A stretch of DNA of 64,000 bases from NCBI GenBank assembly GCA_023630585.1, contig CM042555.1, positions 12,941,001-13,005,000 of the forward strand, written 5' to 3'. Positions 21,259 through 32,525 of the stretch are shown here, one piece after another. The notes beneath the pieces were generated by a model. It worked only from the letters and a program-made list of their open reading frames with translations. It made no database searches and was not told the origin of the DNA. Position 1 is the first letter of the stretch. The number at the start of each line of letters is the position of its first letter. Source of the stretch: Cranoglanis bouderius. Taxonomy: Eukaryota > Chordata > Actinopteri > Siluriformes > Cranoglanididae. Position numbers and translations under genes: made by a program.

Positions 21259-21327
21259 AAATTGCATGAGCCACCTCACATGAAATGTTGTGAACTGTCA
21301 AATTATTCCATGATAAAATTGGGAGAG

Positions 21328-21956
21328 TGTTAGAGAACCCTCGCATGCGAAGTCGTTCACGCTACTACGGAGAGTAGCCCGAGCTCCATTCACAAAAACC
21401 CGCTGGACTATGCATTCATGAACTCTCGCTTTGTTTACATCACCATGTGCTAGTGTTTTCGTTTATCTCATGTCTCCACCTCTGAATGTTTATTGGTTCT
21501 CTGTCCATGTCATGTCCCCGCCCTCGTATGTTCATTAGTTTACTGTTTAATGTGTAATTATGAGTTTCAGGTGTGTCTCGTTTGTGTCTGGTTATTCTGT
21601 CTATTTAAACCTCTTCCCGTTTCTGCCTCAACGCGGAGTATTAGAGTTTGTCCTAGCATGTGCTGTACGCCTGCTACCTTCTCGCTTTCTCTCGCCCTTA
21701 GCTCATAGTTCCTAGTCAAGCCTAGTTTCGTGCGTTTGCTTCGGTTTTGTTTTGTTTATTCTCATGTTCTGTGCTTTTTTGGAATTACTGCCTTGTGGAT
21801 TATCTCGTTACTCTTTTGGATTATTGCCTTACCTTTTTTGTGGATTACTGTTTATTTCCTTTTTTGTGTGTGTTCCGTTACTTTTGAAATCTGTGTTCCT
21901 AATAAACTGACTTTTCCCCTGCGCATGCATCCTGCCTCCCTCCGTTTATCATAACA
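21328..21956 (+). mobile_element. Solo LTR-like element, copy 1
   Basis: The element begins TGTTAG, ends ATAACA, and is flanked by a 5-bp duplication GAGAG (21323-21327, 21957-21961). Internal order matches an LTR: TATA-like CTATTTAAACC (about 21600), downstream transcribed part, AATAAACTGAC polyadenylation signal (about 21901), then the end. A relative with the same order lies inverted at 24026-24768. No gag or pol is adjacent. The 5-bp duplication suits Ty3/Gypsy- or BEL-type integrases; the clade is not determinable. Confidence 0.8.
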
Positions 21957-21961
21957 GAGAG

Positions 21962-22310
21962 AAAATGGCAGACAGATCGAGAAGGCTGGAAACATTCATT
22001 CTAAATAGCTCTCCAATGATGTAGCTGAGGGTCTGTTCAGGACATTCCTTTAAAAATAGTTTTTCTGCTAAAAGCATCTCAGAGATGCTCTATGAAATGT
22101 TCTCTGAAGCCTCAGATTAAGACAATAAGCTTCAGTGTCTTTTCAATAGATACTTTCAAATATTCTCTACAAAATAACCTAACCAACTTTTTACTAGGGT
22201 GGATGCGTGAATTTTGGGAAATAACTTCATATAGTGAATTTTGCATATTTCACAACCATTTTTTAAATATATACAGTGTGTATGTGTGTATGTATTTGTG
22301 TGTGTGTATG

Positions 22311-22314
<4 letters not shown>
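21962..22314. other. Spacer, nothing recognised
   Basis: AT-rich unique sequence. Confidence 0.5.

Positions 22315-22382
<68 letters not shown>
22315..22382 (+). repeat. (TA)n microsatellite
   Basis: About 34 TA units, preceded by TATG/TGTG-type degenerate repeats from 22275. Confidence 0.95.
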
Positions 22383-22386
<4 letters not shown>

Positions 22387-23439
22387 GGTATCCAATCGTC
22401 TTACAGAAAATTAATTGGTCATCACTAATGGGCTCACAACGCACATCAAACCATGACTGAGGCAAGTAAACTTCAGTAGAACTGGGTCTCAGATTGGGCA
22501 TTTCAGCCAATTTCGGATTTAAAAACGTGCTCCCGTGATGCTTTGTTTGTCTGACATTAGATGCTCAGCACTCTGAGCACATCAGGAAGAGGAGGATTAA
22601 AGATTTAAAACCCAGGCTTGATGAATAAGAGGCAAAGCGTATAGAAAAAAATACACTATGATGTCAAGTGAAAAACTGTCCAAAGAAAAAAAATAACATC
22701 TACAAAAGCACACGCGGTGTATTTTAATGAGGAGTTGCAAAATAAACTAGCATGGAAATTTGCAATAGAACTAAAAAAAAATCATTCTCAATTCATCCAG
22801 AGAACATTGGTTCATTTCCAATAAACATATTGTGGAATAATTGCGCCTGGCTGTAGGCGATATGACTGCTTCAGAAAATAACTCTGAATGTTCTTTACAT
22901 ACCAACACTAACATGGCTCAGAAGGTGAATAAACAACAACACAAAAGTGCAAGTGAGAAGAGAGAAAGGTTTCACACTCGCTAACACTTACTGAACTGCT
23001 ATAGCAAGCAGACACGCTGGCTGAGTTCCAGTATTGTTTTTAATGTGCCCTTTTATGACTTCTCTTTATCATTTCCCTTTGGGGAGAATCTCCATCTCCA
23101 TCGCCATCTTTAACGGACAGTAGTTTATTATGTGAAGTGAAGTTTGTATGTGAAGTGAAGATAACCCCTGTGAGGTCAGGGACCGATTCCACATGATTGT
23201 AGACTGCAGATGTAAAATAAAATACCCAGAAGGCACTGTGATCCTTCGTAAAAAATAAAAAAGAAAGTAAATGGACTGTAAGAAGGACCAAAAAAGATAC
23301 ATCATATTGCATAAATGTATACCACATCATTTTAGAATATAAACTAATATTTTACATATGTGCTTCATATATAAATGCTAATGAAAATTAATTCTGCTTG
23401 TTATCATGACAACATGACAACTAGTTTGATAGTTACATT
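22383..23439. other. 1 kb spacer, nothing recognised
   Basis: Short frames at 23040-23330 have no motif. Confidence 0.5.
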
Positions 23440-24020
23440 AGATTGAAAATGAATACACACCCTTTCAACATTTTTACATGTTGTCATGTCAGGTTCAGTA
23501 AACTTCATGGATTTAAATGGGACTTGTTTTCCCTGATCCAAACAACACAGCACACCACATAAATGCGGTGAATTCATTTTAATTTGAAGAAGAAGAAAAA
23601 AAAAGACAGCATTTAATCGGCAGAACTGAAATATCCTGATTTCTTAAACATACCAAAGTCAATGCTTGGTAGAGCAACTACAGCTATCAGTCTTTTTGAG
23701 TAGCTCTGCCATGCACATTCCACTCCCTAATGATGGATTTAACAGTGCTCCTGGGTATCTTTTTATATCCTTCACCTGATGTGTACCTTTTCACAATTTT
23801 GTTGTTGTTTTCGGAGGTCTTGGGAGCCCGTGCTGCTACCTTATTATGGATCTGCACTTGAAAACTGAAGGATCATAGTAAACAGGTGTTTCATTCAAGC
23901 TATCAAGTAAATTGCTGTGAATCTACACAGGTGTTGAAAACAATTAAGTATCTATGTGAGATTGAAGGCAATTGGTTTTTCCTGAGATTGTTATAGTAAA
24001 GGGGTTATATACTTATCAAA
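23440..24020 (-). mobile_element. Internally deleted Tc1-like relic
   Basis: The left part ('atacacaccctttcaacatt...') and right part ('ggggttatatacttatcaa') look like decayed termini. Between them lie the complement of a Tc1 first-HTH region ('taatgatggatttaacagtg', about 23730) and 'ccaaagtcaatgcttggtaga' (about 23654), typical of sequence just inside Tc1 termini. The catalytic core is absent. Confidence 0.55.
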
Positions 24021-24025
24021 CCAAG

Positions 24026-24768
24026 TGTTACAACACTGGGAAGGAGGGAAGCAGGATGCACTCGCAGGGGAAAGTAGTCAGCTTATTAGGAACACCAAAA
24101 ATAAAAGGAACATTCAAAAGAAAGGGGACAGTCCAACAAAAAACCACAAATAACCAAGGCAATAATCCCAAAACACGCTAGGGCAGTAATTCCAAACAGG
24201 TTAGACACTTATCCAAACACTTATAGGGCAAAAATCCAGGAAATCATGAAACTGTAATCCAAAGGCTTACAGGGCAAAACTCCAGGAAGTAACGAGGCAG
24301 GAATCCAAGAACAAAAACATAAGACCAAACCACAGGAACCAGGGAACGCCTGGTAAACAAAAACAGAGAAAGCACTTTGCTTCATCGCTATCTTTAATTA
24401 TATTTCGTTACGTCTACATCAATACTAGATCACTCTTTAACAATACTCCGCGACGAAGCAGACACAAATAGGGGTTTAAGTAACACAGTTATTCCAAAGC
24501 AAGCAAGATCAAACAAGCGACACCTGGAAACAATAATCACATGGAAAAAAAGGACAACCAATGACAGAACACAAACCCAGTGGACCAATAAGGAAGCGGG
24601 GGCAGAAACATGACGTAATACAAAAACAAACGCGCACATGGCAACATAAACAAAACCAGAGTTCATGAATTAGTCCGGAGAGTTTTTATGAATTGCGCTG
24701 AAATGCGCTCCGTGGAATGCGGAAGGGCGTTGCTCTGCTAGCAGCGCAGCGAGAGGGAGATGCTAACA
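24026..24768 (-). mobile_element. Solo LTR-like element, copy 2
   Basis: Read on the minus strand it starts TGTTAGCATC and ends GTTGTAACA, with 5-bp duplication CCAAG (24021-24025, 24769-24773). It shares with copy 1 the TTCATGAACTC box, a 'TTTAAACCCCTA' TATA-like region, the 'CGCGGAGTATT' box after it, and a 'CCTAATAAGCTGAC...TGCGAGTGCATCCTGC' 3' segment; the polyA signal is mutated to AATAAG. It is about 110 bp longer than copy 1 because of repeated 'GGATTACTGCC'-type units. Confidence 0.8.
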
Positions 24769-24773
24769 CCAAG

Positions 24774-25183
24774 ATATTGTAGTTTTTCACTTTTAAGTAA
24801 TGTTACAAATGTTTTTTTAGTTTTTCACATTGACATAGTTTAGTGTTGCGTGTAGATTAACTAGAAATAGATTTATTTTATTTTTTAACTTATAGGCCAA
24901 GTAAATGTGTAAATAGTTAATGGGTGTGTATTCATTTTGTTATCCACTGTAGCTACTAGGTAGTAATTCTGTATCAGTATTCAGGAGAAGGTAGCTACAA
25001 GTAGTGATGCTACTAGCTTAACTACTGTATATATCACTGTCAATGTAAATGATTACTACACATTTCTTTGTCTTTTTTATTTAACTCCTCATCATTACCT
25101 TCTGTTTGCTGAATACCAACACTGAAATAGGACATGCTATTAGATGGAATTTTACAATAATTATTATTGTGTTTAGAGAGACA

Positions 25184-25186
<3 letters not shown>
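24774..25186. other. AT-rich spacer, nothing recognised
   Basis: No feature seen. Confidence 0.5.

Positions 25187-25243
<57 letters not shown>
25187..25243 (+). repeat. (AG)n microsatellite
   Basis: About 28 AG units. A 120-bp unique segment separates it from the next CA array. Confidence 0.95.
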
Positions 25244-25245
<2 letters not shown>

Positions 25246-25362
25246 AGATGTGTGTAAACAGCCTGTGGATGTGGAGTGTGATTAAGAGCTGACCAGGAAG
25301 CTCATTCACGCCTTTGGGACTCTATCACACAATCCGCACCTGTGCTCCAAACTCCAAGCTCC

Positions 25363-25363
<1 letters not shown>

Positions 25364-25449
<86 letters not shown>
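25364..25449 (+). repeat. (CA)n microsatellite
   Basis: About 43 CA units. Confidence 0.95.
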
Positions 25450-25450
<1 letters not shown>

Positions 25451-25924
25451 GAAGAGAAAATTAAATAAATATTAAATCAATTTCAATAATAGTTGTACAA
25501 AGAAGAAAATGAATTAAATTAGAATTGTAAAAGAGTTTGAACAAATTTAGAAACCTATCTAAGAATTTCAAAGCCCAATATCAGAGCTATTCTGAGACAT
25601 GCAGATTGGACTGTGTTTGTGCGTGCATTGGATCTGAGAAAGCTCACCCTGCATCTTCATTATGAAGTGGAGAAACATTACATATTACAGGACAAAGCAG
25701 CTGACTGGATGTCACTGGAGAAAGCTATACATCCCTGAGGATTTGTTCATTGGTTCAAAGGAAATTAATCTGTTCCTGAGCTTGTACTATACTGTGTGTT
25801 TGCACCTCCATTTCTGTGTGAGTTTCTGAGATGATTGATTTTTATGGGCACCTTTTATAGGTAAGAATTAGGATACTGTTTTCCAACACTAATTTCAAAC
25901 ACACCAGAATAGACACATGGACTG
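25450..25924. other. Spacer, nothing recognised
   Basis: AT-rich unique sequence. Confidence 0.5.
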
Positions 25925-26030
25925 GTTCATTATCAAACCATTCATTGATGGCACTGACTTATTTCCATCTGACACTGTTTGCAACCTTGGCATTATCATG
26001 GACTCATCACTGAACTTCAGTTTTCATCTT
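25925..26030 (+). pseudogene. L2-like LINE RT fragment
   Basis: Translation gives DLFPSDTVCNLGIIMDSSLN followed by FSFHL, matching the 'V(R/K)NLGVxxDSxLSF' block downstream of the RT core in L2-type LINEs. It stops abruptly at the junction with a Tc1 3' end near 26030. Confidence 0.6.
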
Positions 26031-26275
26031 CAAATGGAAGGTGGAGGAGCGCAAGGTCTCTAACATCCACCAGCTCTGTGATGTTGTCATGGAGGAGTGG
26101 AAGAGGACTCCAGTGGCAACCTGTGAAGCTCTGGTGAACTCCATGCCCAACAGGGTTAAGGCAGTGCTGGAAAATAATGGTGGCCACACAAAATATTGAC
26201 ACTTTGGGCCCAATTTGAACATTTTCACTTAGGGGTGTACTCACTTTTGTTGCCAGCGGTTTAGACATTAATGGC
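26030..26275 (+). pseudogene. Tc1 transposase 3' end and terminal repeat
   Basis: Plus-strand translation from about 26037 reads KVEERKVSNIHQLCDVVMEE and on to PNRVKAVLENNGGHTKY, then a stop. This is the usual C-terminus of a Tc1 transposase after the NPIENLW motif, which is missing here. It is followed by 'taggggtgtactcacttttg' terminal-repeat sequence. Only the tail of the gene remains. Confidence 0.75.
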
Positions 26276-26329
26276 TGTGTGTTGTCTTAGTCTGTATTAG
26301 TCTCCACAGAGACTAATATTTTTATTTTT

Positions 26330-26505
26330 ATTTTTATTTTTTTTGTCACACCAAATATTGACTTTGTTTCATTTACTACTGTTTACTGCTCTTTACGGTA
26401 TATTTTTATAACTGTAGAAACATTTATTTTCATTATTTTGAAGGCATCTTTGCTCTACAGCATTTCTTTGCATGTGCCTAAAACTTTTGCACAGTACTGT
26501 ATGTC
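26330..26505 (+). mobile_element. Second Tc1 3' end fragment
   Basis: Sequence ending 'gcctaaaacttttgcacagtactgta' has the form of the inverted terminus of another Tc1 family. It directly follows the preceding Tc1 tail, giving an L2/Tc1/Tc1 mosaic. Confidence 0.5.
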
Positions 26506-26625
26506 ATGTATGTATGTTTATGGGCATTTGTGTATATACATGTACTTGCATGGATGTTTATGTGTTTATGAGTATAAATGTGGTAAGTGACCTTGGGTCT
26601 GAGAAAGACACTATATAAAATAAAC

Positions 26626-26627
<2 letters not shown>

Positions 26628-26692
<65 letters not shown>
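26628..26692 (+). repeat. (ATT)n microsatellite
   Basis: About 21 units. Confidence 0.95.
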
Positions 26693-26693
<1 letters not shown>

Positions 26694-28242
26694 ATATAAT
26701 AATCTATTCTATTATTATATGAGCTAGGCAAAGTGTATTAAGGGCTTTATACATTCAACATGATTTGCAGTCATAAAAATTCATAGCAAGCATGAGAAAT
26801 ATTTAAAAAGATTATTTAAGGTTAGGTTTAAGGGCAGGGTTTGTAAACACAAATACCTTTTATGAACTCATTTGGATGAAATCTAATAAAATCTAATAAA
26901 ATAATTATATAAAATACTATTTTAAATGACCTCATCAAAATATTCATGAGGTCATTTAAAATAAACACGGATAGTGATGCTGTTAGTCCTTCTTCCAGTG
27001 CTGGGTCGATTAACCAACCTCATTAACCAATAAAACTCTGAGCCACAGGATAGCTTATGGGAAGTCATTCTGTTTAGAATGGCTGAGTAGTTGATAACTC
27101 GTGCCAGAGAACATCACGAAAACATCATAGCAGTTATAAAAGGAAACTACAGTATGTGTCAGTATGAGGTACTTTAACTGACAAGCAGATCATTTCAGCC
27201 CTGTTAATAAACTGTCAGTTAGTTTGATAGAGAGTTCAAAATAAAATATACAACCCAGTCTCACAGGGAAGAAACATTTGCATGCAACTTATCTGCAGCA
27301 CCTTCTACAGAATATTCTATTGAATATGTTGAATATCAAAGTTCTGACACAAGCATACTTTGCATAGCAACCTAGCAAACTTTCACACAAATGCTCGGTA
27401 TGAGACTTTCTTAACCAACATTTTTAAACCCAGCTAACCTCTATCACCACACTATTTGAATAAGATCATTAATTTTTACCTTTACAGTAATGAGATATTT
27501 TCAAAATGTGAATACTTACCCTGTAAATTCTTTAGGATAATAAGACATGTGGTAACACGTGTTGCCACATGCCTGATTGTGTTTGCAGAGAAGTTTCATG
27601 TGCCTGGTAAGTTTAATCATATGTCATGAAAAGCAAAACTTTACACAAATGCGCAATGCTAAATATGTTAAAGAAAACACACCGTTTTAACATGGAAATA
27701 ATTGCACCAAGCTCTGGTAACAAACTCACCTTCATTGCTGCTGCTTGAGGACTCCAGTGTTGTGAACATTTTTTAAAATGATCCAGAAACATACACATGG
27801 CTCTCTGGGAAGGGGTGTTTTCTAATATGTGTATTTCTCTGATATGTAATTGCATAATGTTTGGTATCAATAGACCTATTGAGCAGGAAAACTCTCACAC
27901 CTGCTAGGCTTTCTCCCCACATACTGGGCCTGTACAGGACAGAAGCAACTCCTGTGAGGCTCAACAATGCCGGATACTGACAATAATCTGTTGATCTTTC
28001 TCTCTCTCCATCAGCACTTTTCACACTGCTGACTTAAGTCTGTCACTCTATTTCTCTGTCTCATCATTCTTAGTAACTCATAGGTCAGTATGTGCATCAC
28101 ATATTAATGCTAGGAGCTCTCTTGATGTAAAGTGCATGAAAGGCATTCAGATCTTGTTTCCTGTTTTTCGTTTAGTTTTAACCATTTTTTGCCCTATATT
28201 AAGGTCTCTAAAACTAGTAAAATGTGTTGTAAAGGGTAGTAT
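26693..28242. other. 1.5 kb spacer, nothing recognised except a hairpin
   Basis: AT-rich unique sequence; see the palindrome at 26919-26962. Confidence 0.5.
26919..26962. repeat. Perfect 17-bp inverted repeat, 10-nt loop
   Basis: ATTTTAAATGACCTCAT (26919-26935) and its exact complement (26946-26962). Confidence 0.9.
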
Positions 28243-28524
28243 TGCCACCTCAAGCTCCAGTATATCAGGGTCACTGTCTGTGTGGAGTTGTGCATGTTCT
28301 CCCCATGTTCATGTGGGTTTCCTCCCAACTCTCACAAACACAGATGTGGGTGGATTGGCTCTATTAAATTGTCCTTAGGTGTGAATGTGTGTGTGTGTAT
28401 GATTCCCTGCTATAGATTGGTGTCCCATCCAGGGTATTACTGCCTTGGACCCAATGTTCCAATGCTTTGGGTCCACCATGACCCTGGCCATGTGGTTACT
28501 GAAGATAAATGAATGAATGAACTT
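28243..28524 (+). mobile_element. V-type SINE
   Basis: The conserved central block is GTGTGGAGTTGTGCATGTTC and then TCCCCATG...GTGGGTTTCCTCC. It is followed by AAATTGTCCTTAGGTGTGAATG, a (TG)6 run, GGTGTCCCATCCAGGG, and an ATGA-repeat tail. The tRNA-derived head is decayed. Confidence 0.8.
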
Positions 28525-28970
28525 GTAAAGACAGACTAGAAACTGACCAGTCTGAGCTCCTTCTGTCAGTCAGGAGATGATGGCTAGAGGAAAGCGAAAT
28601 AAATATACCTGCTTCCTCTGAGACACGTGGAACCAACTACTTGTGTTATAATGGCTGCTCATAGCACAGAGTTAGCTAGCATTTCTCTGATTGACAGTGC
28701 CGAATATCATCCTTCACTCACATCTAAAGAGCAGGGCCAACTTTGCTCTCTTGGATTCCTGGTAATAGCATTTTTAACATTTGAACTTGCAATGGGGCAA
28801 ACATCTGCATTCATTCACAAATAAGAGGTGTGCCTTCTGTATTATGGAATACATACTGTAAACGAATATATGAGTTTTTGTCTTTGATTTTAGACTTGGC
28901 TTTGATTTAAGACTTTGACTTAGACTTTTTAAACTTTGATCTAGTTATCTAGACTACTTCTAAAGCATAT
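28525..28970. other. Spacer, nothing recognised
   Basis: The frame at 28627-28824 has no motif. Confidence 0.5.
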
Positions 28971-29183
28971 TTGGTAACAGAGCCAGAAATGAATGAAGAA
29001 ATGCTTTCTTTGCATACTGCTAACCCAAGGAACTTGGGATCTAGAACACGGGATCAGCCTTGGTGAAGGGCCTAGATCAAGAGCCTACCAGTGGCTCTTC
29101 CATCCAAGGTTTTGAAATTCTAGGCCTTAATATACATCACTAGTGCAGAACCTTAACTGCTGAGCTACCATTGCCCTGCCCAC
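28971..29183 (-). mobile_element. tRNA-derived SINE (decayed)
   Basis: The minus strand begins near 29183 with GGTAGCTCAGCAGTTAAGG (A-box). A decayed B-box region and the 'CTTGATCTAGGCCCTTCACC' block follow, as in fish tRNA-SINEs. Confidence 0.6.
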
Positions 29184-29300
29184 GATATAATACGATACAA
29201 AATATCAAGTAAGGCATGTCTGGATTTTTCAGCATTGTGAAAGGTTCCATCCTTAAACCCAATACAGTTCTTCAAAACGTTAGATAGCCTTCCAAATCCT

Positions 29301-29383
29301 TGGAAGACTCACTCTGCCTGCTGACCTACTGATCCAGCCACTCTCAGCAGGGCCAAGGATGGAAAATTATGACCTGGACTATT
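29301..29383 (+). repeat. 83-bp direct repeat, copy A
   Basis: TGGAAGACTCACTCTGCCTG and on to GACCTGGACTATT; differs from copy B (29866-29948) at only 3 positions. Confidence 0.9.
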
Positions 29384-29439
29384 TCAGTGATTTATAGCTC
29401 AGGCTTTCTATGATTTTTCCCAATCCTCTTCTTTCATTT

Positions 29440-29640
29440 TCAATTTCAGTTTATTTGGCAGACACTTTTATCCAAAGTGGCCTACACGTGAGGCAGAATG
29501 CACTCCATACATATACCTGACCAGTTAACAGTAAAGGCCATTACTCAAGAGACCAACAGTGGTTCTCTGGTAGTCCTAAGATTTAAACTCACAATCTACT
29601 GGTCACCCTAAGTATGTAACCCTGACCCACTTACACTACC
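29440..29640 (-). mobile_element. tRNA-derived SINE
   Basis: The minus strand shows 'gagtttaaatcttaggac' (B-box region), 'ggtctcttgagtaatggcc', and the typical 3' part 'ccactttggataaaagtgtctgccaaat'. Same superfamily as 16543, 28971 and 43652. Confidence 0.65.
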
Positions 29641-29865
29641 CTCCTTACAACCCTTTCTTAATTCCCTCCCATTGCTGTAGGACTTCTTACATCCTGATTT
29701 CACGTTAGACAGCCAGACCGATTTCCCTTCTCGGGAGACGTGTTCTCTCAACCCAGCTCGGCTCGTTACACCCGTTACTCTGGACCTCTGCTACCTCGGC
29801 AGTGTCTACCCAGTTGACAGAGTGTGTGCGGGCTGCAGTTCGCTCAAACCCTCACCCAGGCTGCA

Positions 29866-29948
29866 TGGAAGACTCACTCTGCCTGCTGACCTGCTGATCC
29901 AACCACTCTCAGCAGGGCCAAGGATGGAAAATCATGACCTGGACTATT
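29866..29948 (+). repeat. 83-bp direct repeat, copy B
   Basis: Near-identical to copy A 565 bp upstream. Copy B lies in a less AT-rich context (29690-30060) that has no such counterpart around copy A. Confidence 0.9.
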
Positions 29949-30389
29949 CCATCAAAGCTAGTACAGAAACAGGCCAATTTACAACCAAGAGCTGGAAGTC
30001 CTCTGGGGAAACGGTCCAGAGAAGCAGTAAATGAAGCTGCCTACTAAATCAGAGCCAGACCGGCTGCATCCCAATTCAACATCTCAATTTGACTAAGAAT
30101 GTCACAGTCCAGTAGGTAAAGAAATGTCAACCAAATTAACTTGTGCTGCAATCATACTAAAAGCCAGGGGCATTCGTGATTCTGATGCTATAGAAATTCA
30201 TATCTAATTTATTTTCTTGCAGAATTTGTGGCAGAAAGCAGCTGTTCATTGAACTTCAGTAAAATAAGACACAGTAAAAACAGTGTGTGATAGAAAAAAG
30301 TATAAATGTGTTGAGAGACCAAAAAAAACTTGAAAACTGTTGGTGAGCATAGGTTTTGCAGGATGACGAAATAAATAAATAAGAGTGCA
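29949..30389. other. Spacer, nothing recognised
   Basis: The frame 29822-30034, which overlaps repeat copy B, shows no motif or splice context. Confidence 0.4.
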
Positions 30390-30710
30390 CCCGCCTGGCC
30401 ATGAATATTGCATTAGGGACATGAACGGAGAAGTGCAGTGCCTGGAACATCTGGTGCTGTCCACAGGGACCCTCGTGGCGAGAAAGCCGCAACTTCCAGA
30501 AAAAATGCCAATAAAACAGAAAAAGAAGCCTCCATGAGCAGGCCTGCACATTATCCGCCCGATTTGTTTGGCTAATTAGATTTTTATCGCCGGTAGCCAC
30601 TGGTTTCAGCAAACTGATGAAAGATAAACCAAGGATGCAGAGCCTGTAATATGCAGCTACTTTGAACTCGCATCATCGGTTTCAGACATGTAGGTGTGTG
30701 AAAGCAATGC
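30390..30710. other. Unique-sequence island, candidate conserved non-coding element
   Basis: Non-repetitive, mixed-composition DNA including TTTGGCTAATTAGATTTTTA (about 30569), a homeodomain-type core beside GC-rich CGCCGGTAGCC, and CATGAATATTGCATTAG. No ORF with known motif and no repeat signature. Functional status is inferred only. Confidence 0.3.
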
Positions 30711-31689
30711 TTCGCTGGGCTTTTCATGCTCTGAAACATAGCCAGGTGTTGAATGTTTTATGGAGATCTGTCTGTTTTCTTTTCTGTCTGCAAAGTCCGT
30801 ACTGAATGGGTCTTGAATTGAATGAGTGTTTGGGTGTAATGGGGATCATGACTGAATGGATTATTGTCCACCTCCATGTGTGGGAGGGTGATATTGAGAC
30901 AAAAGGAATGATAGACATGGAGAAAGAAGGGGAAAGACAGACACAAGATCTGGGGAAAAAAAAAAACAATATTTACTCATAGTTTGATATAAAATATGGT
31001 GTCTTACATCTCCAGGGTTTGAACTCCAGTTATATGTTTCACAGTTTCACACGTCCAACCACACGGGAAAACAAAAACATGCTGTCACATCCTTTTAATG
31101 TACCTGTCTCATTAGACAGCAATTTAACCCATAAAGAAAACACATTTCGAATGCCCTTCAGTGTCATCATGCACAAAAACATTTATGTTGTGCATGTGAC
31201 ATTTGTTTCTTCACTATTGCCTTCTAGTTGTTATCTAGTTGTTATGCTTACCCAAGGATGGATTTTGAACTAGTAACATATATTTTTTTGGTGCCTAACA
31301 CAACTGGACTACTGCACATTAGCAGTTGGGAACAGTGGGCATATGGGATGCCAGTCATATCTTAACAAAATGGTGGCCAAAATAAGAAAGCACAGTTGCT
31401 TTCCATATGGGACAACCTTTACCTTCAGACCAAACAAATACTGCTCAGTGACGTATGTCTACAGGTGGCTATCTTTTGATTGGAAAGTGATATACATTTC
31501 TTGCATGTGTGAGTGTGTTTGATGTCCTGAAAAATACTGATGTTGTGTAAGAGGTGTACTCTTCCACCGTGCCAGTGTTTCTTTGTATTGTTTGACTGAC
31601 TGCATAGTGTCTGTAGCTCTACTGACTACAGTTGTTGTTTTTCCCACAGAGAGAGAATGTGCAAAACTTTTCACAGACAGTAACCTCAG
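30711..31689. other. 1 kb spacer, nothing recognised
   Basis: AT-rich unique sequence; short frames lack motifs. Confidence 0.5.
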
Positions 31690-31765
31690 CTCAGAACTGA
31701 AATGAGGACCCTAGAAATGTGAGACAGCAATGCTACCCACTGTGCCCCCATGCCACCCACAAAAG
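31690..31765 (-). mobile_element. V-type SINE head fragment
   Basis: The complement of a tRNA-like head is visible ('gaggaccctagaaatgtgag', 'agcaatgctacccactgtgcc'). Confidence 0.45.
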
Positions 31766-32020
31766 TTGTTAAGACATACAGTACACTATATATTACAAAG
31801 GTTGGGATATTTGACCCCTTTTAGATTGGGACAAAACTCTGTGCTGTTTACGAATACAAATTTCCTTTCTGTTAGAAAACTGAGTTGGGTAGAGTAGACA
31901 AAAAGCTTACTTGAGTAGATTATTGCTTCCAGTAACTAGTGCATGACTCTTGTGCATGGTGGTTCAAGTAAACGGTTCATCTAAATGCCAAACCTACTCT
32001 TTGGACAATTGCTTGCAAAT

Positions 32021-32049
32021 CAGCAGGTTTATGAAGCTGTAACAGAGAT
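32021..32049 (+). repeat. Dispersed motif CAGCAGGTTTATG..TGTAAC, copy 1
   Basis: First of three copies (also 32173-32200 and 33291-33316), part of an unassigned repeat across 32-33.4 kb. Confidence 0.6.
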
Positions 32050-32172
32050 AAGAACCATTATGTGTGGAAACTCCTAGAGTAGAACTTTTTTGTGTGTCTG
32101 AAAACAATTGTTTGTTATTAGGCACCAGCAACACGGTGGTATTTAAGGAATTCTGGGACATTGATTGTGGCC

Positions 32173-32200
32173 CAGCAGGTTTATGGGCTGTAACAGATAT
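32173..32200 (+). repeat. Dispersed motif CAGCAGGTTTATGGGC, copy 2
   Basis: Preceded by GGAATTCTGGGACA at 32148, which recurs after copy 3 at about 33391. Confidence 0.6.
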
Positions 32201-32286
32201 TCACAGCTGAGAACAAGAGGTGTGATGATACACAAAATTCCTGAATACACACTGCCTGAATACAGCATACAGCATACTGAATACAG

Positions 32287-32520
32287 AATCAGCCATAACA
32301 TTAAAACCACCGACAGGTGAAGTGAATAATATTGATTATCTCGTTACAGTGGCACCTGCCAAGGGGTGGGATATATTAGGCAGCAAGCAAACAGTCAGTT
32401 CTCAAAGTTGATGCGTTGGAAGCAGGAATCATGGGCAAGTATAAGGATCTGAGCTGACTTTAACAAATTGTGGTGGCTAGACAACTGGGTCAGAGCATCT
32501 CCAAAACAGCAGGTGTATGT
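32287..32520 (+). mobile_element. Tc1-like element, 5' end only (family B, copy 1)
   Basis: Starts with 'cagccataacattaaaacca', then 'ggggtgggatatattaggca', 'tgcgttggaagcaggaatcatgg' (start-codon region) and a broken first helix-turn-helix. Same family as 38210 and 52150. Its outer terminal bases and 3' part are lost. Confidence 0.75.
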
Positions 32521-32525
32521 GCTTT

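Noticed and set aside
28627..28824. 65-codon frame beginning MEPTTCVIM
   Set aside because: No homology recognised, no splice sites or flanking exons, AT-rich surroundings.
29690..30034. Possible retroposed exon
   Set aside because: Not called as a gene because the frame is interrupted and no family was recognised; kept as a finding instead.
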